From assembly GCA_003170275.1 (NCBI GenBank), contig PNAM01000039.1, forward strand, positions 33,438 to 86,362: DNA of 52,925 nt, read 5' to 3'. Origin of the DNA: Myxococcales bacterium (GTDB lineage Bacteria > Myxococcota_A > Polyangia > Palsa-1104). The position numbers and the translations under genes were made by a program. The notes under the pieces were generated by a model, which saw only the letters and a program-made list of their open reading frames with translations, ran no database searches and was not told the origin of the DNA. The number at the start of each line of letters is the position of its first letter. Position 1 is the stretch's first letter. Positions 19,768 through 28,481 of this stretch are shown in pieces.

Positions 19768-20366
19768 GACCGGATGATAACCCGGCGGCCGCTCACGCTC
19801 ACGCGTCCTTCTGCGATTGCGCGCAGCGCCGCCGGATAGAGCTTGTGCTCTTCGACCAGGATGCGCGCGGTCAGGCGCGCCTCGTCGTCGCCGTCGAGCA
19901 CCGGCACCGCGGCCTGCGAGAGGATCGGCCCGGAATCGAGCCCGCCGTCGACGAAGTGCACCGTGCAGCCGGTCAGCCGGACGCCGTGCGCGAGCGCCTG
20001 CCGTTGCGCGTGCATGCCGGGGAACGCGGGCAACAGCGACGGGTGGATGTTGACCACCTGCCCTGGAAACGCGTCCAGAAACGTGCCGGTGACGATGCGC
20101 ATGAAGCCGGCCAGCGCCACCAGCTCGACCTTCGCTTCGCGCAATGCGCCGACGAGCGCTCGATCGTACGCCTCGCGCGACGCGTGCTCCCGGTGCGAGA
20201 GCACCCGCGTCGGCACGCCCGCCTGCGCTGCCCGCTCGAGCGCCTTGACGCCCGCCACGTTCGAGAGCACCAGCGCGACCGTGCCGCCCAGCTCGCGGCG
20301 CTTCTCGGCGTCGAGGATCGCCTGAAGATTGGTGCCCGAGCCCGAGACGAGCACGGCCAGCTTCAT
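19764..20366 (-). CDS. purN: phosphoribosylglycinamide formyltransferase (GART)
   Basis: A 200-residue enzyme of purine synthesis, transferring a formyl group from 10-formyltetrahydrofolate to GAR. Visible motifs are the N-terminal [14 protein letters not shown], the L-A-G-F-M-R-I segment, the [10 protein letters not shown] with catalytic Asn and His, and [12 protein letters not shown] with the catalytic Asp. The length matches the family. It overlaps purM and the DUF523 gene by 4 bases each. Confidence 0.97.
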   Translation of the reverse strand: MKLAVLVSGSGTNLQAILDAEKRRELGGTVALVLSNVAGVKALERAAQAGVPTRVLSHREHASREAYDRALVGALREAKVELVALAGFMRIVTGTFLDAFPGQVVNIHPSLLPAFPGMHAQRQALAHGVRLTGCTVHFVDGGLDSGPILSQAAVPVLDGDDEARLTARILVEEHKLYPAALRAIAEGRVSVSGRRVIIRS

Positions 20367-21349
20367 GCGAACTCCACCCGCGACGGTCCCTCTCCGGCTG
20401 CGATCTCACCGACGAGGAACGCCTTCTCGCCGGCCGCTTCGCACGCCGCGCGCACCGCTTCGGCGTCGCGTGTGGGCGTGACGATCACCAGGCCGAGGCC
20501 GCAGTTGAACGTGCGCCTCATCTCGCCGCGCTCGACGCCGCCGCGCGCGATCAGCTTGAAGATCTCCGGCTCGGGCCAGCGCTTCTCGTCGAGCTTCATG
20601 ATCAGCCCGTCGCCGAGCACGCGCGGCGGATTCTCGACCAGCCCGCCGCCGGTGATGTGCGCCGCGCCGCGCACCTCGCCCGCCTGCATGGCGGCCTTGA
20701 GCGCGCGCACGTAGATGCGCGTCGGCTCGAGCAGCGCCGCGCCGTGCGTCTCGACCGGCAGCACCTTGCGCGCCAGCGAGTAGCCGTTCGAGTGCAGCCC
20801 GCTCGACGCCACGCCGATCACCTGATCGCCCGGCTGGATGCGCTTGCCGTCGAGGATCTTCGAGCGCTCGACCACGCCGACCGCGAAGCCCGCCAGATCG
20901 TACTCGCCATCGTGATACATGCCCGGCAGCTCGGCGGTCTCGCCGCCGATCAGCGCGCAGCCCGCCTGGCGGCAGCCCTCGGCGATGCCCGAGACGATCG
21001 CCTCGCCCACGGTCACGTCGAGCTTGCCCGACGCGAAGTAGTCGAGGAAGAACAGCGGCTCGGCGCCCGCCACCGCGATGTCGTTGACGCACATGGCGAC
21101 CAGATCGATGCCGATCGTGTCGTGGCGGCCGGTCGCGAAGGCCACCTTGAGCTTGGTGCCGACCCCGTCGGTGCCGGACACCAATACCGGCTCTTTGTAG
21201 CCTGTCGGCATGGCGAACAGCCCGCCGAAGCCGCCCAGGCCGCCGATCACTTCCTTGCGGAACGTGCGCCGGGCGTGCGGCTTGATGCGCTCGACCAGCT
21301 CGTCGCCGGCGTCGATGTCGACGCCCGCGTCACGATACGTGATGGACAT
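20363..21349 (-). CDS. purM: phosphoribosylformylglycinamidine cyclo-ligase (AIR synthetase)
   Basis: A 328-residue enzyme that closes the imidazole ring in purine synthesis with ATP. It begins with [11 protein letters not shown], and has the [10 protein letters not shown] motif, [18 protein letters not shown], the [11 protein letters not shown] loop, [13 protein letters not shown] and [10 protein letters not shown]. Its length is typical. It lies 13 bases after the macro-domain gene and overlaps purN by 4 bases. Confidence 0.97.
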   Translation of the reverse strand: MSITYRDAGVDIDAGDELVERIKPHARRTFRKEVIGGLGGFGGLFAMPTGYKEPVLVSGTDGVGTKLKVAFATGRHDTIGIDLVAMCVNDIAVAGAEPLFFLDYFASGKLDVTVGEAIVSGIAEGCRQAGCALIGGETAELPGMYHDGEYDLAGFAVGVVERSKILDGKRIQPGDQVIGVASSGLHSNGYSLARKVLPVETHGAALLEPTRIYVRALKAAMQAGEVRGAAHITGGGLVENPPRVLGDGLIMKLDEKRWPEPEIFKLIARGGVERGEMRRTFNCGLGLVIVTPTRDAEAVRAACEAAGEKAFLVGEIAAGEGPSRVEFA

Positions 21350-21362
21350 GAAAAAGAATCTA

Positions 21363-21869
21363 CTACGGCTGGTAGGCGAGGCGCAGCGCTTCTTCGAACG
21401 CCGGCACCATCTCGATGCGCGAGACGATCAGCCACGTGGTGGACGGCTGCGGCTGCTTGTGCGCGCGCAGCTCGTCGACCATCGCGCGCGCCGCCTCGTC
21501 GAACGGCACGCCGCCGACGCCCGCGCCGATGGCCGGGAACGCGATCGATTGATGGTTGAAGCGGGCGGCCGCGAGCAGCGCTGCGCGGGTGGCGCGGCGA
21601 ACGTTCTCGACGCCGATCTTCATGCCCGGCTCTTCCATCGTCGGCACGTGAATGACCTGCTTGCAGAACAAGTGGCCCGCCCCGGTGACGACGGCAGCGC
21701 CCACGGCGATGGGGGCTGAGGCCCTCGCCTCTTCCTCGATCGCGGCTCCCCCGGCTTCGCGAATCGAACCCGACACTCCGCCCTGCATGATCCCCAAGGA
21801 GTTGGAAGGATTTACGATCGCGTCCACGGTGAGTTGCGTCAAGTCGCCTACGGCGACGTGGATCACCAT
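21363..21869 (-). CDS. macro domain protein (ADP-ribose-binding)
   Basis: A 168-residue single macro domain from ATG 21869. Motifs are [23 protein letters not shown], and [12 protein letters not shown]. Macro domains bind ADP-ribose, and many remove ADP-ribose or O-acetyl-ADP-ribose. The usual N-A-A-N is N-P-S-N here. It is the first gene of the purM-purN operon and diverges from the alpha/beta hydrolase gene, with 58 bases between start codons. Confidence 0.88.
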   Translation of the reverse strand: MVIHVAVGDLTQLTVDAIVNPSNSLGIMQGGVSGSIREAGGAAIEEEARASAPIAVGAAVVTGAGHLFCKQVIHVPTMEEPGMKIGVENVRRATRAALLAAARFNHQSIAFPAIGAGVGGVPFDEAARAMVDELRAHKQPQPSTTWLIVSRIEMVPAFEEALRLAYQP

Positions 21870-21927
21870 GATGAGAATCTTCGCATTTCCGCAGAATAGG
21901 TCAAGATTTCGGCTAAAATCCCGGCCC

Positions 21928-23055
21928 GTGGCCACGACCGCCTACGTATTGATTGGCGTGATCGCGGGCTTCGGCGTGCTCGTCTACGCGGGATTTCTGG
22001 CCGCCCGGTACTTCTACGTGCCCCGTTACCCGGACGAAATCCACTACGCAACCACCTCAGATGACTGGCGAATTGCCGTTATCCGCTATCGTCCGTCCAA
22101 CCTGCCTGGCGTGCCGCGTCGCGATCCGGTGCTGCTGGTCCACGGCGTGGCCGCCAACCGCTACAACTTCGATCTGACCGACGATCTGTCGATGGCCCGC
22201 TACCTGGCCGGGCGCGGTCACGACGTGTGGATGGTCGAGCTGCGCGGTCGCGGCCTGTCGATGCGGCCGCGGCTGTTCTCGAAGATCCGCTACGACTGGT
22301 CGTTCGACGAATACACGGAGCGCGATCTGCCGGCGGCGGCGGCGACGGTGCTGCGCGCGAGCGGCGCTCGGCGGCTGCACCTGGTCGGCTTCTCGACGGG
22401 GGCGCTGGCGTGCTACGCGTGGCTCTCGGATCCGCATCGCGCCGTCGAGGTGGTGTCGATGGTGTCCATTGCCGGGCCCAGCTCCTTCAAGCGCGCCTCT
22501 CGTGCGCTGTCGGGACAGGTGATGCGCACGATGCGCTTTCTGCGTCACCGCTTCCTCATGCGCGTTCTGGCGCCGGTCGGCGGCGTCATAGGTGCTGGGC
22601 CGCTGTCGATCATCCACAATCCCGAGAACACCGACGCGCCGGTGCAGCGCCGCGCGATGGTCAACATGATCGCCAATTTCTCGCGCAACGAGCTGCTGCA
22701 GTACTCGGACTGGATCCTCAACGACGTGTTCCGCTCGATCGATCAGCGCCGCGACTATCGCGCCGAGCTCGGGCGCATCACCACGCCGATCTTGTTCCTC
22801 GCCGGCCCGCGCGACATCCTGGCGCCACCCGACGCGGTCAAGGTGACCTTCGAGGCGGTCGGCTCGAGCGACAAGCAGTTCCAGATTTGCTCGCGCGCGC
22901 AGGGAATGCAGGTGAATTACGGCCACTTCGACATGGTGATCGGCAACAAGGCGACGGTCGAGGTGTTCCCGCTGGTGAGCCGGTGGTTGGAAGACCACCA
23001 GGCCGAGTCGCAGAGTAGCGCGGTTCCGCTTCGTGGCCCCGCTACCGCAGCATGA
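21928..23055 (+). CDS. membrane-anchored alpha/beta hydrolase
   Basis: A 375-residue protein from GTG 21928, with one N-terminal membrane segment (Y-V-L-I-G-V-I-A-G-F-G-V-L-V-Y-A-G-F). The hydrolase fold follows: L-L-V-H-G-V-A-A-N-R for the oxyanion region, V-G-F-S-T-G-A with the nucleophile Ser, G-P-R-D-I-L-A-P with the Asp, and Y-G-H-F-D-M with the His. The gene plan resembles lipase-like or polyhydroxyalkanoate-related hydrolases. The substrate is unknown. TAAAAT lies 8 bases before the start. The end overlaps the convergent Yip1 gene by 14 bases. Confidence 0.86.
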   Translation: MATTAYVLIGVIAGFGVLVYAGFLAARYFYVPRYPDEIHYATTSDDWRIAVIRYRPSNLPGVPRRDPVLLVHGVAANRYNFDLTDDLSMARYLAGRGHDVWMVELRGRGLSMRPRLFSKIRYDWSFDEYTERDLPAAAATVLRASGARRLHLVGFSTGALACYAWLSDPHRAVEVVSMVSIAGPSSFKRASRALSGQVMRTMRFLRHRFLMRVLAPVGGVIGAGPLSIIHNPENTDAPVQRRAMVNMIANFSRNELLQYSDWILNDVFRSIDQRRDYRAELGRITTPILFLAGPRDILAPPDAVKVTFEAVGSSDKQFQICSRAQGMQVNYGHFDMVIGNKATVEVFPLVSRWLEDHQAESQSSAVPLRGPATAA

Positions 23056-23683
23056 ACGGCGCGATGATCAGCATCGTCAGGAGCCATTGCGCAGCGACGG
23101 CGGCGACCACCGTGATGCCCATCGCCGCCAGCATGTGACCGACCGCCTTCGGCTCCGGCACCGACAGCAGGAGCGGCACCGCCCACATTCCGATCAGCAC
23201 CGAATAGGCGAGCGCTAGGGTCGCGCCCACGTAGGACAGCGCGTCGAGGTGCGGCACCGAGTTGAACAGCGTCAGCGCGCCGGCCAGCCACAGTGGCGTG
23301 GCAGCGCAGGCGGCGGCCTTGAACGCGCCCGGCCGGTCGTCGCGCCCGCCGAACGAGGGCGCCAGCTTGGCGAGGATGACCGCGAGGAAGTACCAGACGC
23401 CGAGGTGGATGGCGAAGCGGATGACGCCCGCCACCAGCGCAGTGCCCGGCATGCGGATGTAGCTGGCCGGGATGGTGGTGTTGAAGATGGTGGTGGCCGG
23501 CTGATAGACGCCGATGATGCCGGTGGAGAGAAAGCCGACCACCGGGCCGATGGCCGCCAGCGCCACCACGTAGGGGATCAGCACCGCCTTGACCTCGCCC
23601 GATTCGGCGAGGGTCATGGGCAGCGTTTCGCGCGGCGCGATCATCAGGCGCTGCACGCGCTCGACGAGTTGGCTCGCGGTCAT
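23042..23683 (-). CDS. Yip1-domain membrane protein
   Basis: A 213-residue integral membrane protein with about five hydrophobic segments, for example P-Y-V-V-A-L-A-A-I-G-P-V-V-G-F and V-V-A-A-V-A-A-Q-W-L-L. It begins with L-V-E-R-V-Q-R-L-M-I-A-P-R-E-T, the typical lead of bacterial Yip1-like proteins. The family has no settled function in bacteria. It lies 30 bases after the carD start region on the same strand and may be co-transcribed with carD. Confidence 0.8.
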   Translation of the reverse strand: MTASQLVERVQRLMIAPRETLPMTLAESGEVKAVLIPYVVALAAIGPVVGFLSTGIIGVYQPATTIFNTTIPASYIRMPGTALVAGVIRFAIHLGVWYFLAVILAKLAPSFGGRDDRPGAFKAAACAATPLWLAGALTLFNSVPHLDALSYVGATLALAYSVLIGMWAVPLLLSVPEPKAVGHMLAAMGITVVAAVAAQWLLTMLIIAPFMLR

Positions 23684-23713
23684 GAGGGAGATTCTAGGAG
23701 GAAAAACGCCGGA

Positions 23714-24202
<489 letters not shown>

Positions 24203-24288
24203 TCTGTCCTCCGGTTGGGCTCGGCGTAGTGCCGAGCCGCAGTCCTGCTAAGCACTAACCATGCCACTGAGAGCAATTGTGGGCTTTA

Positions 24289-24300
24289 ACCACGTGGTTT
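24289..24300. promoter_or_regulatory. perfect 12-base palindrome upstream of carD
   Basis: AACCACGTGGTT, about 90 bases before the carD start. On the minus strand it lies just downstream of TTGACT, in the place of a promoter spacer, so it could be an operator. Confidence 0.45.
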
Positions 24301-24361
24301 CAAGTCAATAACGTCAAAGTCGCAATTTTCTTCAAACGTGAAAGTGTGACAGGAACGCACA

Positions 24362-24377
24362 CCCCCACATGTGGGGG
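24362..24377. promoter_or_regulatory. perfect 16-base palindrome upstream of carD
   Basis: CCCCCACATGTGGGGG, about 160 bases before the carD start. It has no T-run on either side, so an intrinsic terminator is unlikely. A protein-binding site is possible. Confidence 0.4.
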
Positions 24378-24517
24378 AAATCGTGAAGGATCCTGATGAT
24401 CGTAACCAGTACGCGACGATAGCGCAACGGAGCATTTCGACCCAGCTGTTTGAGGCGGAACGCGCTGGCCAGGAGGGTAGCCGTTGGACGAATTTTACAC
24501 GTATGCTGGCTTAGTGA

Positions 24518-25135
24518 TCAATTGAAGTCGGCGATTCGCCACTGCCCGTTTTCTTTCACAAGATCGAGATGATAGCGAGCATCGAAGCGGATACGCGCGC
24601 GCTCTCCCTCGACGGTGACCGGCTTGCCGAGGGCTTCGCGAGCGCGCGCCAAACGCTCCGCAATCTCTCGTTCTACAACGACTTTCAGCGGATCGGCGAG
24701 GATCTGGAGGATGGTGTCGAAGTTGCGGTCTTCAAGCCCCTCCGCGAAGCGTTTGAGCGCTTCCTCTGGGGTCGCGGCCCCCATCGAGGCGCGTCGTGCG
24801 GACGATAGTCTCCAACCGTCCGACTGTCGGACCAGCGATCCCACCTGGCCTCCGGCGCTCACCCGTGCGCTCTCGCGCCAGCGCTTCTTCGCCAGCGCGA
24901 GCCTGAGCTCGTCGGCCAGCGCGGCGCGCTCGTTGGCCGTGTCGCGCCAGGTAGCAACGAACTTGGCTTCGCTCGAGCGCGCCTGGACCGGTCCCGAGAG
25001 CAGCAGCCAGGCGGCGTGCGGATCGTCACGTGCGATCGCGGCCGCATACGCTTGCAGCGCGCCGCCGGGGTGGGGCGCTGCCCCGGGCGCACAGCCTGCC
25101 GCGAACAGCAGGGCCGCGGCGAGCGCGTTGCGCAT
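24518..25135 (-). CDS. putative lipoprotein (205 residues)
   Basis: The N-terminus MRNALAAALLFAAGC is a lipoprotein signal peptide with the lipobox F-A-A-G-C, so the mature protein is lipid-anchored. The rest shows two similar halves of roughly 85 residues: each has a helical part followed by a strand ending in a G-x-W-R motif (S-D-G-W-R-L-S and N-G-Q-W-R-I-A-D-F). This resembles proteins with a cystatin/NTF2-like fold, but I do not recognise the family. The start is ATG 25135. It is divergent from the Cys-rich lipoprotein gene. Confidence 0.75.
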   Translation of the reverse strand: MRNALAAALLFAAGCAPGAAPHPGGALQAYAAAIARDDPHAAWLLLSGPVQARSSEAKFVATWRDTANERAALADELRLALAKKRWRESARVSAGGQVGSLVRQSDGWRLSSARRASMGAATPEEALKRFAEGLEDRNFDTILQILADPLKVVVEREIAERLARAREALGKPVTVEGERARIRFDARYHLDLVKENGQWRIADFN

Positions 25136-25312
25136 GGGCCGACAATACCCGTTCACAGCCCAGTGTGTGAAGCGCCGTTCACTCACGCCTGGCCGGCCGC
25201 TCGCGCAGATTCCGGGTTCTCGACGGTAAATCGCAAAAATCGCGAGGCGACCCGAATCCGGCACAGCCCTTGTAACGAGCGCTGGCAACCGCCCGTCCAA
25301 CGGAGGATTTTG

Positions 25313-26140
25313 ATGTCGCGCCCCAACCTCATGAACCTGATCGGTGCCTTGGCTGCGAGCCTGTTCGTGCTCTCCGCGGGCTGCACCCGTGACAACGCCA
25401 GCGCCGCGCCGGTGGGCGGCGGGGGAGTCTCGCCCGATCCGAACAGCCGCGTCCCGTGCGGATCCAACGCCGACTGCGGCGGCGGGCAGATCTGCACCAC
25501 GATCGGCTGTTGCCCGGGCTGTCACTCCGACGCGGACTGCGCGGCGGATTCGCAGTGCGTGGCCGGCTCGCCCAACTTCTGCGCGCCCAAGACCGCCTCC
25601 AACCCGAAGCCGATTCCGGGTGACCCGACCGCGCGTAACCCGATCACGGGCACCAACCCGATCGCCCGCAACGTGAATCCGAGCTGCCAGGGCGATGCGG
25701 ACTGCGTCAAGGGCCAGGTCTGCAACGTGGGCAAGTGCACCACCGCCTGCACCGTGAGCTCTTGCGGCACGGGGGCGAGCTGCATCGCCGGCCGTTGCTA
25801 CGCCTCGGGCACTGCCGCCTGCGGCACCGGCAACCTGATCCTGTGCACGGCGAGCGCGCAGTGCGGCGCCGGCCGCTCGTGCGTCGGCGGCGCGTGCCAT
25901 CTGGTGTGCACCGCCACCTCGCAGTGCACGCTCGGCCAGGAGTGCGCCAACGGCGTGTGCGCCGATCAGGCCCGCCCGACCGTCGCGCAGTGCGTGTTCG
26001 ACGTGGATTGCGGGACCGCCTTCCGCTGCATCAACGCCGCCTGCCACCCGCTGTGCGCGACCGACGATCAGTGCGGCGCCAACAATCTGTGCGACCAGGG
26101 CGTGTGCCGCGCCAACACCCGCCCGACGCTCGGCGGCTAA
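25313..26140 (+). CDS. Cys-rich lipoprotein with eight repeated four-Cys modules
   Basis: A 275-residue protein from ATG 25313, with GGAGG 6 bases upstream. The signal peptide ends in the lipobox L-S-A-G-C. The mature part carries about eight modules of the form C-x(4-5)-C-x5-C-x(4-7)-C, for example CQGDADCVKGQVCNVGKC and CATDDQCGANNLCDQGVC. Such small disulphide modules are common in surface lipoproteins of myxobacteria and are likely to be held by disulphides outside the cytoplasm. The function is unknown. Related single modules occur in the lipoprotein at 42131-42856 and, unexpectedly, inside one of the Lgt proteins. Confidence 0.83.
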   Translation: MSRPNLMNLIGALAASLFVLSAGCTRDNASAAPVGGGGVSPDPNSRVPCGSNADCGGGQICTTIGCCPGCHSDADCAADSQCVAGSPNFCAPKTASNPKPIPGDPTARNPITGTNPIARNVNPSCQGDADCVKGQVCNVGKCTTACTVSSCGTGASCIAGRCYASGTAACGTGNLILCTASAQCGAGRSCVGGACHLVCTATSQCTLGQECANGVCADQARPTVAQCVFDVDCGTAFRCINAACHPLCATDDQCGANNLCDQGVCRANTRPTLGG

Positions 26141-26141
26141 G

Positions 26142-27731
26142 CTACGCGGGCTCCGGCCCGTCTCCGCGCCGCAAGATCGTATCCTTCGCGAACTTCTCGT
26201 CCTTCATCGGATAGTCGGCATTGAAGTGCAGCCCGCGCGATTCCTTGCGGCGGCGCGCGCACTCGATGATCAAGTGGGCGACGAGCGCGAGGTTGCGCAG
26301 CTCGAGCAGATCGCCGGTCACGCGGAAGTTCCAGTAGTACTCGCGGATCTCCGAACGGATGAGCTCGATGCGGCGGCGCGCGCGCTCCAGCCGCTTGTCG
26401 GTGCGCACGATGCCGACGTAGTTCCACATCAGCCGGCGAACCTCGTCCCAGTTCTGCGTGATCACGACCGCCTCTTCGGACGGCGTGGCGGCGCCCGCGT
26501 ACCACGGCGCGACCTGCGAGGGACGCAACGACTGGATGCCCTTGACGTCGGCGGCGGCGCGCCGGCCGAACACACAGCCCTCGAGCAGCGAGTTGGAGGC
26601 CAGCCGGCAGGCGCCGTGCAGGCCGGTCATCGCGACCTCTCCGACGGCGTACAGGTTGCGCACGTTGGTGCGCCCGAGATCGTCGGTGATTACGCCACCG
26701 CACGAATAGTGGGCGGCGGGGACGATCGGAATCTGCATGGTGCGCATGTCGATGCCGAACGACATGCAGCGCGCGTGGATGGCCGGAAAACGCTCGACCA
26801 GGAACGCCGGGTCGAGGTGGGTCATGTCGAGGAACGCGCAGTCGTCGCCGGTTCGCTTGAGCTCGGAGTCGATGGCGCGCGCCACCACGTCGCGCGGGGC
26901 GAGCGACTTCATCGCGTGGTAGCGCTCCATGAAGGTCTCGCCCGAGCGCAGCTTGAGCACGCCGCCTTCGCCCCTGAGCGCCTCGGAGATGAGGAACGAC
27001 TTGGCCTGCGGGTGATACAGGCAGGTGGGGTGGAACTGGATGAACTCCATGTTGGAGATCGCCGCGCCGGCGCGATAGGCCATGGCCACCCCGTCGGCGG
27101 AGGCGACGTCGGGGTTGGTGGTGTAGAGGTAGACCTTGCCGGCGCCGCCGGTGGCCAGGACGGTGGCGCGCGCGACGTAGGTCTCGACCTCGCTGGTCGC
27201 GCGATCGAGGACGTAGGCGCCGAAGCAGGCGTCGGGGCCGCCGTACTTGGCGAGCTGCAAGAGGTCGACGGCCATGTGGTCGGCGAGCAGCGTGATGTTG
27301 GGGTTCTGGCGCGCCGCTTCGAGCAGCGCGCGCTCGATCTCGTGGCCGGTGGTGTCTTTGGCGTGCGCGACCCGTCGGGCGGAGTGGCCGCCTTCGCGCG
27401 CCAGATCGATTTTGCCGTCGGCGGCGAGGTCGAAGCGGGCGCCGTAGCGCGACATCAGCTCGCGCACCGCCTCGGGCCCGTCCTTGATGCACAGCTCGAC
27501 GACGTCCGGATGGCAGATGCCCTCTCCGACGGTGAGCGTGTCCTGGATGTGGGCGGCCAGCGTGTCGGCCGGGTCGAGCACCGCGGCGATCCCGCCCTGC
27601 GCGTAGTTGGTGTTGGATTCCTCGGCGGCGCGCTTGGTGGCGATCACGACCTTGCCGTGCTCGGCGGCGTGGAGGGCGAACGACAGCCCGGCGATGCCGG
27701 AGCCCAGGACCAGGTAATCGGTTTCGATCAT
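26142..27731 (-). CDS. nadB: L-aspartate oxidase
   Basis: A 529-residue flavoenzyme that oxidises aspartate to iminoaspartate, the first step of NAD synthesis. The FAD motif L-V-L-G-S-G-I-A-G-L-S-F-A-L is at the N-terminus. Others are N-T-N-Y-A-Q-G-G-I-A-A, E-F-I-Q-F-H-P-T, and H-Y-S-C-G-G-V-I-T-D with the active-site His/Cys region, then G-L-H-G-A-C-R-L-A-S-N-S-L-L-E-G. Length and motifs match NadB rather than succinate dehydrogenase. No nadA or nadC is adjacent. Confidence 0.96.
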   Translation of the reverse strand: MIETDYLVLGSGIAGLSFALHAAEHGKVVIATKRAAEESNTNYAQGGIAAVLDPADTLAAHIQDTLTVGEGICHPDVVELCIKDGPEAVRELMSRYGARFDLAADGKIDLAREGGHSARRVAHAKDTTGHEIERALLEAARQNPNITLLADHMAVDLLQLAKYGGPDACFGAYVLDRATSEVETYVARATVLATGGAGKVYLYTTNPDVASADGVAMAYRAGAAISNMEFIQFHPTCLYHPQAKSFLISEALRGEGGVLKLRSGETFMERYHAMKSLAPRDVVARAIDSELKRTGDDCAFLDMTHLDPAFLVERFPAIHARCMSFGIDMRTMQIPIVPAAHYSCGGVITDDLGRTNVRNLYAVGEVAMTGLHGACRLASNSLLEGCVFGRRAAADVKGIQSLRPSQVAPWYAGAATPSEEAVVITQNWDEVRRLMWNYVGIVRTDKRLERARRRIELIRSEIREYYWNFRVTGDLLELRNLALVAHLIIECARRRKESRGLHFNADYPMKDEKFAKDTILRRGDGPEPA

Positions 27732-27802
27732 GGCAGTAGGCCACTACTAACGCAGCCGGCGGTTTTTGCAAACATGCTCGACGGGCGGTACGATCCGGCA
27801 CT

Positions 27803-28456
27803 GTGCGCAAAGCGCTGCTCATCCTGATCGCGGCCGGCGGGATTGCCCGCGCCGACATCTATTCTTATGAAGACAAGGACGGCGTGGTGCACTTCACCAA
27901 CGCGCAGCCGGCGCACGGCGGGCACCAATGGAAGGTGCTGTACAAGACCGGGCCGGGGCGCGCGGGGATCATCTCGGGAGCGGCGGGGCCTACCTCGTTC
28001 GCGGGTTGTGCGGTGTCGCGCGCGGACGTGGTGCCGGCGACCGATCGCGCCGCCGATCGCTACACGCGCTACGACGAGCACATCGCCGAGGCGTCGCGGC
28101 TGTACGCGCTGCCGCAGCCGCTCATTCGCGCGATCATCAAGGCCGAGAGCGACTACGATCCGCGCGTGGTCTCGTGCGCGGGCGCCAAGGGGCTGATGCA
28201 GCTCATGCCCGACGTGCAGCGCGAGCAGCACGTGGAGCACGTGTTCGAGCCGCGCGAGAACATCCTCGGTGGGACGCGCCTGTTGCGCGTGAACGCGAAC
28301 CGCTTCAAGGGCGACCTGGTGCTGACGGTGGCGGCGTATCACGCCGGGCCGGGCGCGGTGCTCAAGTACAACGGCGTGCCGCCGTACGAGACCACGCAGG
28401 CGTACGTGAAGATCGTGCTCAAGTACTACTACCAGTTCAAGGCGCGCAGCGGATGA
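27803..28456 (+). CDS. lytic transglycosylase (SLT domain) with DUF4124 lead
   Basis: A 217-residue secreted protein from GTG 27803. A short signal peptide (L-L-I-L-I-A-A-G-G-I-A-R-A) is followed by a DUF4124-type segment (I-Y-S-Y-E-D-K-D-G-V-V-H-F-T-N). Residues 95-205 are a soluble lytic transglycosylase domain: A-I-I-K-A-E-S-D-Y-D-P with the catalytic Glu, G-A-K-G-L-M-Q-L-M-P, and A-A-Y-H-A-G-P-G-A-V. It cleaves the glycan strands of peptidoglycan. It reads in the same direction as the TPR-AIM24 gene, 25 bases upstream. Confidence 0.92.
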   Translation: MRKALLILIAAGGIARADIYSYEDKDGVVHFTNAQPAHGGHQWKVLYKTGPGRAGIISGAAGPTSFAGCAVSRADVVPATDRAADRYTRYDEHIAEASRLYALPQPLIRAIIKAESDYDPRVVSCAGAKGLMQLMPDVQREQHVEHVFEPRENILGGTRLLRVNANRFKGDLVLTVAAYHAGPGAVLKYNGVPPYETTQAYVKIVLKYYYQFKARSG

Positions 28457-28481
28457 GGTACTCTCGAGCGGAAGGAGCACC

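Larger units (their letters stand above)
24203..24517. other. intergenic region upstream of carD
   Basis: This 315-base gap lies between the carD start and the stop of the next leftward gene. It holds two palindromes (24289-24300 and 24362-24377) and a TTGACT hexamer read leftward near 24304-24309. From 24380 to 24517 I see no gene, RNA or repeat. Confidence 0.7.

Noticed and set aside
24362..24377. Intrinsic terminator upstream of carD.
   Set aside because: The 16-base palindrome has no loop of suitable size and no T-run on either strand.
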